Below the pieces are notes generated by a model. The model made no database searches. It had not been told where the DNA came from and was given only the letters and a program-made list of their open reading frames with translations. Positions 14,256-20,123 of a stretch of 21,607 nucleotides of DNA are shown here, one piece after another (positions within the stretch are counted from its first letter, which is position 1; every line of letters begins with the position of its first letter). Where the stretch lies: IMG/VR virus record IMGVR_UViG_3300022602_000478, positions 1 through 21,607 of that record; one strand, 5' to 3'. This DNA is from a virus. The position numbers and the translations under genes were made by a program.

Positions 14256-14945
14256 TCACTTTTCCAGATATGCAAGAACTGCATTACCTAAGTTCTGTAC
14301 ATCTTCATCTTGGCAGATGAGCAAATCTACATACCACAAGGTTTGCTCTGATTTACCCTTTTTCATGCGATTGATGTAGGCATTGAGTGTGTCTACTTCC
14401 GTCCATTTCTTGGTAAACCCGATTAAGCAGCCATAGTTGTCAAACATCCAAATATTGTTGTACTTCTGCTCTTTCAGCCTGTGGTTCATATCAAAATACT
14501 TGGAATACTGCCATTCCTCTTTACCGTCTTCTTCTATGTAAATAGGGGGTGTTGTGGCAAAGCTAAAAGTGTTGATTACGTCCCAGTCGTAGCCATCTAC
14601 GTCAATTTTAAGAAGACCAACATTTCCTTTTACGATTTCATCTAATTTGATGTGCTCTGTGCCTACTTTGCCCTTGATGACATCTACTTTATTTTCTATT
14701 TTTGCTATGTTTTTGTGCAAAAGCTCTAAACACTGGTCTTCAGGCTCTACGCAAATAAAGCTAAGTTCAGGATTGTTCAAACCCATAGAAACAGCTAGTG
14801 CCCCGCAATTAGCCCCTACGTCAACTACAGTACCTTGCAAATAGGGTGCTAAATGAGGCAGAAAGCGGTCATAGAGACGAAATTTCTGTTGATAGTGGGG
14901 TATCAGGTTACCCGCATTAAATTCGACTGTTATTTCTTTGTTCAT
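14256..14945 (-). CDS. FkbM-family methyltransferase
   Basis: A 229-residue SAM-dependent methyltransferase of the FkbM (Methyltransf_21) type. Motif I is VDVGANCGALAVSMG (residues 41-55), the acidic ribose-binding residue is E67 in FICVEPED, and LLKIDVDGYDWDVI (111-124) is the family's D-x-D/E-G-x-(D/E) motif; PPIYIEED (133-140) closes the core. FkbM enzymes usually O-methylate sugars or polyketide-like groups. The gene overlaps the upstream glycosyltransferase by ATGA, so a two-step sugar addition and methylation is likely, acting either on virion glycans or on host surface polysaccharide. It is the last gene of the leftward block. Confidence 0.82.
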   Translation of the reverse strand: MNKEITVEFNAGNLIPHYQQKFRLYDRFLPHLAPYLQGTVVDVGANCGALAVSMGLNNPELSFICVEPEDQCLELLHKNIAKIENKVDVIKGKVGTEHIKLDEIVKGNVGLLKIDVDGYDWDVINTFSFATTPPIYIEEDGKEEWQYSKYFDMNHRLKEQKYNNIWMFDNYGCLIGFTKKWTEVDTLNAYINRMKKGKSEQTLWYVDLLICQDEDVQNLGNAVLAYLEK

Positions 14946-15691
14946 GGCGCTGGTGTGAGTCCACCCTCAAATAAGTAACTACCAAAATGACCTAACTGCG
15001 CCCAGGGTGCTGCCCAGACCTTAAGCCCTGCTTCTCTAGCCTTCCAGCAGAAGAAATAATCCTCTGAGAGCAGTCTTTCTGTACCTGGCTCGATAGCACA
15101 AGCAAAGTACTCGGTAATGCGGTCGTTAGAGATTCCACCGTCTAAGAACAACACGTCATTGTTATAGCTGTTGACAACTGACTTCATTACCTCAAAAGTG
15201 TTACGCTTGATGAGCATAAACCCTGTACCGCCATTAAAAATTTCCACAGGCTCACTGACAGGGACAGTTACGCTACCCGCATAGTCTTTTAAATTGACTA
15301 CAACGCTTGCTGTGCGTGTTTTTAGCTTATCTGTAGGTACACCCTCCTTGACGGCTTTTTCGACCTCTACCCAGTTGATTTCCTTTTTAGGATAGATTCC
15401 GCAGATGATGTCCTTGTCTGCTTCAATCATCTTGATGATGTCTTGCGGGTTAAATTTGATGTCTGCGTCTATGAACATTAGGTGAGTACATTCGGGGCGC
15501 TTCATAAACCCGTGAGCAAGTGCGTTTCTGCCTCTCTGAATTAACGACTCGTTAAACATAGCGCTAAACGCCATGTCATAGCCATTTTGGTTGAGCACAG
15601 GACCAAGTGTCAGCATACTTTGCGTAAAGTAGCCTGTACACATCCCCCCGTACATTGGTACGGCTACGAAAATATTACCCTTTTTTTCCAT
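14942..15691 (-). CDS. GT-A type glycosyltransferase
   Basis: A 249-residue protein with a GT-A fold layout. It has an N-terminal strand with IFVAVPMYGG, RGRNALAHGF (54-63), and the D-x-D metal/nucleotide-sugar motif in LMFIDADIKF (71-80; D75-A-D77). CGIYPKK (97-103) and GGTGFMLIKR follow, then LSEDYFFCWKAREAGLKVWA with the acidic pair expected for the catalytic region, and AQLGHFGSYLF near the end. No membrane segment or signal peptide. It is probably cytoplasmic and works with the FkbM methyltransferase, with which it overlaps by four bases. The acceptor is unknown. Glycosylation of tail fibres or capsid, or altering host polysaccharide, are the likely roles. Confidence 0.75.
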   Translation of the reverse strand: MEKKGNIFVAVPMYGGMCTGYFTQSMLTLGPVLNQNGYDMAFSAMFNESLIQRGRNALAHGFMKRPECTHLMFIDADIKFNPQDIIKMIEADKDIICGIYPKKEINWVEVEKAVKEGVPTDKLKTRTASVVVNLKDYAGSVTVPVSEPVEIFNGGTGFMLIKRNTFEVMKSVVNSYNNDVLFLDGGISNDRITEYFACAIEPGTERLLSEDYFFCWKAREAGLKVWAAPWAQLGHFGSYLFEGGLTPAP

Positions 15692-15714
15692 GATGTTCCT
15701 TGTAGTTAAGAAAG

Positions 15715-15777
15715 TGACAGACTGTGAGATTACAGGGGGTCTGTCAGCACCTGTCCTAACTCCGAGAGTTGCTCTCG
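15715..15777 (-). promoter_or_regulatory. Two stem-loops between the tRNA and the glycosyltransferase
   Basis: In the 108-base leader of the glycosyltransferase, the minus strand shows CGAGAG-CAA-CTCTCG (15763-15777), a tight 6-bp hairpin. Further along is the perfect 8-bp stem TGACAGAC / GTCTGTCA (15715-15746), extended inside by TGT/ACA. ACAGG upstream could pair with CCTGT inside the second stem, an alternative fold. No U-tract follows, so these are not standard terminators. They may guide tRNA 3' processing or control translation from AAGGAAC just before the ATG. Confidence 0.5.
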
Positions 15778-15799
15778 TAGTTGCCTCTCACTGGAATGA

Positions 15800-15875
15800 T
15801 GGTGAGACGTGCGGGGGTCGAACCCACGACCAACAGATTAAAAGTCTGCTGCTCTACCAACTGAGCTAACGTCCC
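15800..15875 (-). tRNA. tRNA-Lys (UUU), CCA encoded
   Basis: A complete 76-base cloverleaf on the minus strand. The acceptor stem is GGGACGT / ACGTCTC with discriminator A and an encoded CCA end; the D arm is GCTC-AGTTGGTA-GAGC. The anticodon arm is GCAGA-CTTTTAA-TCTGT (anticodon UUU, genome positions 15840-15842), and the T arm is GTGGG-TTCGACC-CCCGC. The sequence is very close to the proteobacterial tRNA-Lys as I remember it, especially the D arm and anticodon loop. It should read AAA/AAG lysine codons, which are common in this genome. It sits between two protein genes in the same direction and is probably cut from their transcript. Confidence 0.95.
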
Positions 15876-15880
15876 TGTTT

Positions 15881-15973
15881 TCAACCGTGAGCTATCTTAG
15901 GCGTTGTGACAAAGCTCATTCCGTCTTCAAACCCTTGTTGATAAGCCATATCGTAAATCTCCTGAAGACTCAT
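15881..15973 (-). CDS. Very short ORF (30 residues)
   Basis: MSLQEIYDMAYQQGFEDGMS followed by FVTTPKIAHG. Its ATG lies 11 bases after the stop of the nuclease-like gene, with a GAAG-type site just before, and its stop is five bases before the tRNA. The Y-D-M-A-Y-x-x-G-F-E-D-G pattern looks like a small phage protein rather than random text. A longer reading from 16081 in the same frame would overlap the upstream gene by about 97 bases and is less likely. Function unknown. Confidence 0.4.
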   Translation of the reverse strand: MSLQEIYDMAYQQGFEDGMSFVTTPKIAHG

Positions 15974-15984
15974 GTTCTTCAGCT

Positions 15985-16311
15985 TTATGATATGTCCTCT
16001 ATCCGCAGAACGTACTTCCCAGTCTTGGCTGACTTCCTCCAGCCGTGTACGTGCACTCTGATATTCGCTTTTCTCACCCATGATATGGTCTCGCTTTCTT
16101 GAATTTTTTTAATGCGTGATGAAACGCCAGAGGCAGTTACCTGTACCGCCAGAACCTCATCATCTTTGAGTGCCAAAATGTCACACCAACCCCACAAGTC
16201 TTTTCTAACCCGTGCCCAAGGATTCCAGTATTCCACAATCCACGGGAGGTAGCCTTCCTCTCTTAGGTACTCTAGGCTACGCTGAGTTGGTGATGTCTTC
16301 TTAGTTGCCAT
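15985..16311 (-). CDS. PD-(D/E)XK-like nuclease fold protein
   Basis: A 108-residue protein with a small nuclease-like core: RSLEYLREEGYLPWIVEYWN, PWARVRKDLWGWCDILALKD, DEVLAVQVTASGVSSRIKKI. The D44-(I)-L-A-L strand followed by VLAVQVT (Q57-x-T59) occupies the D...E-x-K positions of PD-(D/E)XK nucleases, but E is replaced by Q and K by T, so activity is doubtful. Proteins with R-x-D-L-x-G-x-x-D-I-L-A-L...L-A-V-Q are common in phages. The ATG overlaps the stop of the HNH gene by one base (TGATG), so the two are translated in sequence. It could be a resolvase-like or host-DNA-acting enzyme, or a non-catalytic relative. Confidence 0.55.
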   Translation of the reverse strand: MATKKTSPTQRSLEYLREEGYLPWIVEYWNPWARVRKDLWGWCDILALKDDEVLAVQVTASGVSSRIKKIQESETISWVRKANIRVHVHGWRKSAKTGKYVLRIEDIS

Positions 16312-16736
16312 CAGAAATCTTCTCTAAGCTCTTTGTGTCGTTGCTTATGACATGGTTGACAGAGCCACATGATGTCAAGTGGTTTGTCGTAGTCTTCATG
16401 GTGCGCCAATGACTTAACATCTCCGCAACGGACACACGGACGCTTTTGCAAAGTTCCTTTGAGAATTGCTCTCCTAACTGCGTTATGCGCTCTGACTCGT
16501 CTTTTGTCTTCGTCTCGCCAGGCACGGTTAACTTCAGTGTTATAGCGAACTCGCTCAGGTCTTTTACCCCTTTCCCTGTCATACGCCCTGACTTTTTCAA
16601 GGTTTTCCGACCTGTGTTTGTTCGAGTCATTTTTTGTACATTCCTTGCATTTGTTGAGATAGCCGTCTCCCATTTGAGAGTGTTTGTAAAATTCTGTAAA
16701 AGGTTTAACGGCTTTGCATTTAAAACAAGTTTTCAT
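16311..16736 (-). CDS. HNH endonuclease
   Basis: A 141-residue HNH nuclease. The N-terminal zinc part has CFKCKAVKPFTEFYKHSQMG and CKECTKNDSNKHR (two CxxC pairs). A basic helical middle part (RERGKRPERVRYNTEVNRAW) follows. The nuclease module has CVRCGDVKSLAHHEDYDKPL and IMWLCQPCHKQRHKE, with the H-H-E-D-Y catalytic start and the C-x-x-C pairs that hold the second zinc. It may act as a free-standing homing enzyme or in DNA packaging. GGAGG at 16741-16745 (four bases before the ATG) and a TATAAT box just before it give the gene its own expression signals, as often seen for mobile HNH genes. Confidence 0.85.
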   Translation of the reverse strand: MKTCFKCKAVKPFTEFYKHSQMGDGYLNKCKECTKNDSNKHRSENLEKVRAYDRERGKRPERVRYNTEVNRAWRDEDKRRVRAHNAVRRAILKGTLQKRPCVRCGDVKSLAHHEDYDKPLDIMWLCQPCHKQRHKELREDF

Positions 16737-16753
16737 GTTGCCTCCATAGCAAC

Positions 16754-16759
16754 ATTATA
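16754..16759 (-). promoter_or_regulatory. TATAAT box of the HNH gene
   Basis: A perfect TATAAT on the minus strand lies 17 bases before the HNH start, giving a leader of only about ten bases with its ribosome binding site GGAGG. It sits in the short gap after the SSB-like gene. No good -35 hexamer is visible at 16-18 bases upstream, though the sequence there is AT-rich, so strength is uncertain. Confidence 0.5.
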
Positions 16760-16770
16760 CCCATTTTAAA

Positions 16771-17097
16771 TCAGAACGGAATATCCCCTCCGTCATCCCT
16801 AGACCGATTAAACGTGTTAGGCTTTCTAGCGTAACCAGGAGTTACCTCTTTAGGTTGCTGCTCCTCTAGCTTCTTTTTCTTGAGCCAGTTGTCTTCACGC
16901 ACAGAGAACATGGTTGTACCCTGTTTTGTCTCTTTCTGCCACAGACCAAAGTTAACACGTTCACCAGCTTTGTAGTCCATGTCTAGCACGAGGTGACCTG
17001 TGAAATCAGGACCTTGTGGGTGCTTTTTATGTTCTGGAGCTTGGTAGAACAGAGTTCCGTAGCCAGATTTGTCGGGATAGTTATTGTTAGTTGCCAT
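16771..17097 (-). CDS. SSB-like protein with DIPF C-terminal tip
   Basis: A 108-residue protein starting at the ATG at 17097: MATNNNYPDKSGYGTLFYQA, then KKHPQGPDFTGHLVLDMDYK and AGERVNFGLWQKETKQGT with WLKKKKLEEQQPKEVTPGYA. It ends SRDDGGDIPF. The acidic end with D-I-P-F is the signature of single-stranded DNA-binding proteins that recruit repair and replication partners through their last residues. The beta-rich centre (GHLVLD...RVNFGLWQK) suits a small OB-like fold but is too diverged for me to name the family. A longer reading to 17262 exists, but it overlaps the HTH gene and lacks a ribosome binding site. Its place after RecT, YqaJ and the HTH protein fits a recombination set. Confidence 0.62.
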   Translation of the reverse strand: MATNNNYPDKSGYGTLFYQAPEHKKHPQGPDFTGHLVLDMDYKAGERVNFGLWQKETKQGTTMFSVREDNWLKKKKLEEQQPKEVTPGYARKPNTFNRSRDDGGDIPF

Positions 17098-17278
17098 GCG
17101 TTTCTCCTGATAAATATTTGTATTGGGCGTACTCTTTCCCGCCCTCTCTAACCATTTTTGTAATGATGGGATGTCCCTCTTTTCTAAGGACTTCGATATG
17201 GGCTGCAAGCCTGAACGAACCGTAGTGCTTGAGGGCATCTTGCGGGGTGATGGTGAGTCCATGTTGTAGGTGTCTCAA
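17087..17278 (-). CDS. Small helix-turn-helix protein (start uncertain)
   Basis: A 63-residue protein from the TTG at 17278: MRHLQHGLTITPQDALKHYG, then SFRLAAHIEVLRKEGHPIIT and KMVREGGKEYAQYKYLSGET. This is the pattern of small phage helix-turn-helix proteins (ITPxxALxxYGSFRLAAxIxxLRxxGHPI). The frame is open upstream and would add ...GTQKSNIL before RHLQ, residues that family members I recall share, but no NTG codon exists there; an ATC directly precedes the TTG. The true start is therefore uncertain. It overlaps the SSB-like gene by 11 bases. It probably binds DNA and could regulate the recombination genes or act in replication. Confidence 0.65.
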   Translation of the reverse strand: MRHLQHGLTITPQDALKHYGSFRLAAHIEVLRKEGHPIITKMVREGGKEYAQYKYLSGETHGN

Positions 17279-17298
17279 GATATTACTCTTTTGAGTTC

Positions 17299-18111
17299 CT
17301 AAACGTCCTGAGACACTGATTGCTTTGGGAGTGGATTACCCCCTGCCTCTGCGATAGCTGCCTTTACCTTTAATTTGTCAACTGTCGTAAAACCGTCAAC
17401 CACAAGCTCATTTGCAACCTTCAAAGAATCTACCTTTTTCTCTTTGTCGGCATCACTAATCTTAGTAGATGACATGATTCTGCTAACCATGTTGCCGTAG
17501 GCTGCAATCCAGTCTTCCACGGAGTGGTAGCTAGAATGTGGTTCGTCTAGGTTGGGTACGTAGAGTTTGAACGCACCGTCCTCGACAACCTCTGTCACAA
17601 CTTCTTGAGCCATTCCCATATCTTTGACTTTTGGAGGGTCAAAGTCTTGAACTTCCTCAACCGCATAGTGACCTAAGATGCAAGCTGGATAAACAGACCT
17701 TACAGCTCTACTAACAACCCTAGAACGGAGCATATCTTCAGGATATTTTGTCCATCCAGAATTATCTTTGTAAAGACCCGCTAATTTAGCCATTTCAATA
17801 GTCCACTCAACCTTCAAAGAACCTCCTTGAGGGTGAGAGAACGTGCCAGAGCACTTTGTAGGAGATATTTCGTGCCAGTCAACCTTTCCTCCTGCCAACT
17901 GGAAACGAGCAAGCATAGCCTGTGATTTAAGAGCTGGTCTTCCCATAATAATGTCGTACTCTTGAACGACTGTTGCGGGATGTTTTCCTTCTGCCTGTGC
18001 AACAAGCATAACGGCTAACATTTGGTCTTTGTTTTTAAATCCGTAAAAGTTTGATTTCACCATAGCGTCAGCCATGACGTTCATATCAGATACTGCTACT
18101 AAGTTACTCAT
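17299..18111 (-). CDS. recT: RecT-family single-strand annealing protein
   Basis: A 270-residue protein with the pattern of phage RecT proteins: MSNLVAVSDMNVMADAMVKS at the start, then NKDQMLAVMLVAQAEGKHPA, EYDIIMGRPALKSQAMLARF, GGKVDWHEISPTKCSGTFSH and WTKYPEDMLRSRVVSRAVRS. VYPACILGHYAVEEVQDFDP follows. RecT anneals complementary single strands during recombination-dependent replication and repair. The partner exonuclease (YqaJ type) is encoded two genes upstream, a standard pairing. GGGAG lies seven bases before the ATG, and the start overlaps the previous gene by eight bases. The C-terminal 90 residues are charged and diverged. Confidence 0.82.
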   Translation of the reverse strand: MSNLVAVSDMNVMADAMVKSNFYGFKNKDQMLAVMLVAQAEGKHPATVVQEYDIIMGRPALKSQAMLARFQLAGGKVDWHEISPTKCSGTFSHPQGGSLKVEWTIEMAKLAGLYKDNSGWTKYPEDMLRSRVVSRAVRSVYPACILGHYAVEEVQDFDPPKVKDMGMAQEVVTEVVEDGAFKLYVPNLDEPHSSYHSVEDWIAAYGNMVSRIMSSTKISDADKEKKVDSLKVANELVVDGFTTVDKLKVKAAIAEAGGNPLPKQSVSQDV

Positions 18112-18313
18112 CTTTATTCTCCCTTGCTTTAATCATTGCGTCAGCTTGCTTATAAGCACGTTTCGCAAACAATTCCTCACTTAAATCAATACTATCCACA
18201 GAAACTAATGCTTCCATAGCCAACCCTGCAAACCAGTCTCTGAGTTCCATGCCTTCGTGTTCCACAATTAACCCTGTGGTAGGGTGTTTGTACATGATTG
18301 GATATGCTTTCAT
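18104..18313 (-). CDS. Small phage protein between YqaJ and RecT
   Basis: A 69-residue protein: MKAYPIMYKHPTTGLIVEHE, then GMELRDWFAGLAMEALVSVD and LSEELFAKRAYKQADAMIKA. The GM-x-L-R-D-(W/Y)-F-A-x-x-A-M-x-x-L ... A-Y-x-x-A-D-A-M-(I/L)-K-A-R pattern recurs in many small phage proteins that I recognise by sight but for which I know no established function. It overlaps both neighbours (ATGA with YqaJ, eight bases with RecT), so it is made with the recombination pair and may assist it. Confidence 0.65.
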   Translation of the reverse strand: MKAYPIMYKHPTTGLIVEHEGMELRDWFAGLAMEALVSVDSIDLSEELFAKRAYKQADAMIKARENKDE

Positions 18314-19209
18314 TTCAGTAAAAACCTCCTAGAACCTGGTACTTCCCTGATAAACGACTTGTAGACATCAGGCATAGATTGCTCAAATAGCTTGGCATCA
18401 AACTTATTGCTTGCTTTCGCTGCCTTCCAAGTTGCCAACACTTTTCCGTCTATGGTCTGCAAACTGGATGCTGTCTCCATAAACCCAGCTATCAGGGTCT
18501 GTAACTGCTCCTCACGACCCTCTAAGAGCTTAATTTCCTCTTTGATGCTACGTAGGGCTTGGCAAGCCTCCTCAACGCTCCTAGAAGCCATCCTGACGCT
18601 TTCTGGATTGTCTTTAGGGTAAAGCAGCTTGACTTGCTCCAAGTCTTCAGGCGGGAGGGTAGTACCCGTCTGTACGTGTGCCCAAATAGTTGCCATCTTT
18701 TGGATTAACTCATCCTTCTGAGTGTCTGAGATGTCAAAGGGGAACATAACGAACTCTTGACCACCGAATAGGACGGCCAGGTAGATACGGGTATTTCCGA
18801 ATACTGCGGTTTCGTGGACTAACTGAGCAAAATCAGCGTCAGGAATGGTATTAGAAATATCGTCAAACTTATTACGCACACCAGCGTTATAGTTTTTACA
18901 CTCGACCAGAATTGTTTGTCCATCTTTAGTCCCTGCAAAATCAAAATGTGATTTAAACCATGATTCCTTTTTGTGAGTCAGGCTTTCCTCTATCTTGTTA
19001 AGCTCTATACCCAGTTTTGCCTGTGCAAGCCTACCGATTACGGGTTCCATGACGTGTCCCATCTGGACTGCCTCTATGCCTGACAAGTCTGGTATGTCCA
19101 TCTTGCCCTGCTTGGTCAAAATAACCTCATTAGCTTTGCCCATAGCTACTCTACGGGAGTCACCTGACCAGATAGCAGAATTACGTGTTTGTGGTGTGAA
19201 ATCAGACAT
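18310..19209 (-). CDS. YqaJ-type viral recombinase exonuclease
   Basis: A 299-residue protein of the YqaJ / lambda-exonuclease class. From the ATG at 19209 (GGAGG seven bases upstream) it reads MSDFTPQTRNSAIWSGDSRR. Motifs: GIEAVQMGHVMEPVIGRLAQ (E55), SWFKSHFDFAGTKDGQTILV with D90, then VECKNYN (E103-x-K105, the PD-(D/E)XK pair) and ADFAQLVHETAVFG (Q129). A C-terminal helical extension includes IKEEIKLLEGREEQLQTLIA. The enzyme would resect duplex ends to leave 3' single strands that RecT anneals. An in-frame start at 19236 lies inside the previous gene and is unlikely. Confidence 0.82.
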   Translation of the reverse strand: MSDFTPQTRNSAIWSGDSRRVAMGKANEVILTKQGKMDIPDLSGIEAVQMGHVMEPVIGRLAQAKLGIELNKIEESLTHKKESWFKSHFDFAGTKDGQTILVECKNYNAGVRNKFDDISNTIPDADFAQLVHETAVFGNTRIYLAVLFGGQEFVMFPFDISDTQKDELIQKMATIWAHVQTGTTLPPEDLEQVKLLYPKDNPESVRMASRSVEEACQALRSIKEEIKLLEGREEQLQTLIAGFMETASSLQTIDGKVLATWKAAKASNKFDAKLFEQSMPDVYKSFIREVPGSRRFLLK

Positions 19210-19414
19210 GGTTAGCCTCCTCAAAATAAATGGCACTCATTTGGCATCTTTCGGGTACTGTACTGTTCCGTTCTATAGAGCAGTAGGGTAGTTCGTCTAA
19301 GGGTGTTGGAGAGCCGTCTACGGGGCTTAAAACACGTCCACGGGTACATTTAGCAAATGTATTGCGTGAATCTACAGGGACTTCAAAATACTTACAGTCG
19401 ATACAGAGTTTCAT
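19202..19414 (-). CDS. Small Cys-rich protein, first gene of the recombination operon
   Basis: A 70-residue protein starting MKLCIDCKYFEVPVDSRNTF, then AKCTRGRVLSPVDGSPTPLD and ELPYCSIERNSTVPERCQMS. Five cysteines (C4, C7, C23 and two later) in a C-x-x-C ... C ... C ... C order suggest zinc binding. The ATG at 19414 is preferred over the one at 19423: AAAGG lies nine bases from the former but directly against the latter. Similar M-K-L-C-x-D-C-K-(Y/H)-F proteins are common in phages; their function is not known to me. It follows the operator/promoter at 19447-19478 and overlaps the YqaJ gene by eight bases. Confidence 0.68.
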   Translation of the reverse strand: MKLCIDCKYFEVPVDSRNTFAKCTRGRVLSPVDGSPTPLDELPYCSIERNSTVPERCQMSAIYFEEANHV

Positions 19415-19446
19415 GTGAAACATCCTTTAAGTTAAGTTAGGAAAAT

Positions 19447-19466
19447 ATCACATACGTATATGTGAT
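19447..19466. promoter_or_regulatory. Operator-like perfect palindrome
   Basis: ATCACATA (19447-19454), four bases CGTA, TATGTGAT (19459-19466): two perfect 8-bp arms. It covers the predicted transcription start of the leftward recombination operon, exactly where a dimeric repressor (for example a Cro/CI-type or other HTH dimer) would block RNA polymerase. Confidence 0.65.
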
Positions 19467-19472
19467 GAGAGG

Positions 19473-19481
19473 ATTATAGCA
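19473..19481 (-). promoter_or_regulatory. Extended -10 promoter of the recombination operon
   Basis: On the minus strand TGC-TATAAT: a perfect -10 hexamer (19473-19478) with the TG extension that can replace a -35 box. No good -35 hexamer is seen at 16-18 bases. Predicted start about 19466, directly at the palindrome. The leader runs about 50 bases to the ATG at 19414. Confidence 0.65.
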
Positions 19482-19518
19482 TTAGATGATTAGTCTAAGT
19501 AGAATGATTGTCTCCTTA

Positions 19519-19539
19519 TGTAAAGTTTGTGTAAAGTTT
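19519..19539. repeat. Tandem 10-bp direct repeat upstream of the promoter
   Basis: TGTAAAGTTT occurs at 19519-19528 and again at 19530-19539, an 11-base period close to one helical turn. The second copy overlaps the stop codon of the upstream gene (19538-19540). Lying about 55-75 bases before the predicted start, it could bind an activator that helps the promoter lacking a -35 box. Confidence 0.55.
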
Positions 19540-19765
19540 AGGTATTGTTATTTTTTAGGATGTCTTCTATTAACTTGATGACTTCCACATGGGTTAATTG
19601 GCTTAACTCCTTGTATTGCTCATCATTTAACCCTACCCATTCTTTAGGATGAGTATAGAGAAGAACTCCAGAAGAACCAACTGTAACTTCTCGCCAAATA
19701 CCATCGTTAAACTTTGCAAACTTGCCCACAGGCTCATCCTGCTCTTGCTTTACTTCTTTACTCAT
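19538..19765 (-). CDS. Small phage protein, unknown function
   Basis: A 75-residue protein: MSKEVKQEQDEPVGKFAKFN, then DGIWREVTVGSSGVLLYTHP and KEWVGLNDEQYKELSQLTHV. The A-K-F-x-D-G-x-W-R-E-V-x-x-G-S-S-G-V-x-L-Y-x...W-V-G-L-x-(D/E)-E pattern is familiar from small phage early proteins, without a known function. It starts with an ATGA overlap with the previous gene. The middle is beta-type and the end helical. Confidence 0.65.
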   Translation of the reverse strand: MSKEVKQEQDEPVGKFAKFNDGIWREVTVGSSGVLLYTHPKEWVGLNDEQYKELSQLTHVEVIKLIEDILKNNNT

Positions 19766-19968
19766 ACTGCCTCCAGTCCACTCATAAGGGTCACTAAGTT
19801 ACCCAGTTCCTCCCTAAACCCTGCAGCATCTACCTCTGCCTCTATAAGCCTCTTATAGCGTCTAGTCATGATTAGATTCTCACGCAGACGTGCAAGCGTA
19901 TCTATATCTGGCTGACGTTTATACATGGCTTTTAATTCTTTTCTACGTTGTTCCAATAGTTCTATCAT
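19762..19968 (-). CDS. Small coiled-coil early protein
   Basis: A 68-residue charged helical protein: MIELLEQRRKELKAMYKRQP, then DIDTLARLRENLIMTRRYKR and LIEAEVDAAGFREELGNLVT. Regular leucine/charge spacing suggests a coiled coil. Its ATG overlaps the stop of the 52-residue gene before it, and its end overlaps the next gene by four bases. GGAGAA lies a few bases before the ATG. No recognised family. Confidence 0.6.
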   Translation of the reverse strand: MIELLEQRRKELKAMYKRQPDIDTLARLRENLIMTRRYKRLIEAEVDAAGFREELGNLVTLMSGLEAV

Positions 19969-20123
19969 TTTTTTCTCCTAGGAAGATTAATAATGCAATG
20001 ACAAGCCCAGTCTCTAACAACTAAAGCAAATAGCATTTTTTTATCAAACTGTTCTCTTTCGTCATAATAATATATAAGCCACATAGCATCATTTAAGATA
20101 CTGTAAAGTTGCCTCTCATTCAT
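19965..20123 (-). CDS. Very short early protein (52 residues)
   Basis: MNERQLYSILNDAMWLIYYY, then DERE, QFDKKMLFALVVRDWACHCI and INLPRRKK. It fills the gap between two longer early genes exactly: the start overlaps the upstream stop (TAATG) and the stop overlaps the next start, and AGGGA precedes the ATG by about six bases. Aromatic-rich and partly hydrophobic but not a clear membrane segment. Function unknown. Confidence 0.6.
   Translation of the reverse strand: MNERQLYSILNDAMWLIYYYDEREQFDKKMLFALVVRDWACHCIINLPRRKK

Noticed and set aside
15881-16081. 66-residue version of the short ORF before the tRNA
   Set aside because: Would overlap the nuclease-like gene by about 97 bases; the inner ATG at 15973 with GAAG before it gives a tighter arrangement.
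16301-16630. 109-residue minus-strand reading overlapping the HNH gene
   Set aside because: Shadow frame; the HNH frame contains all the zinc and catalytic motifs.
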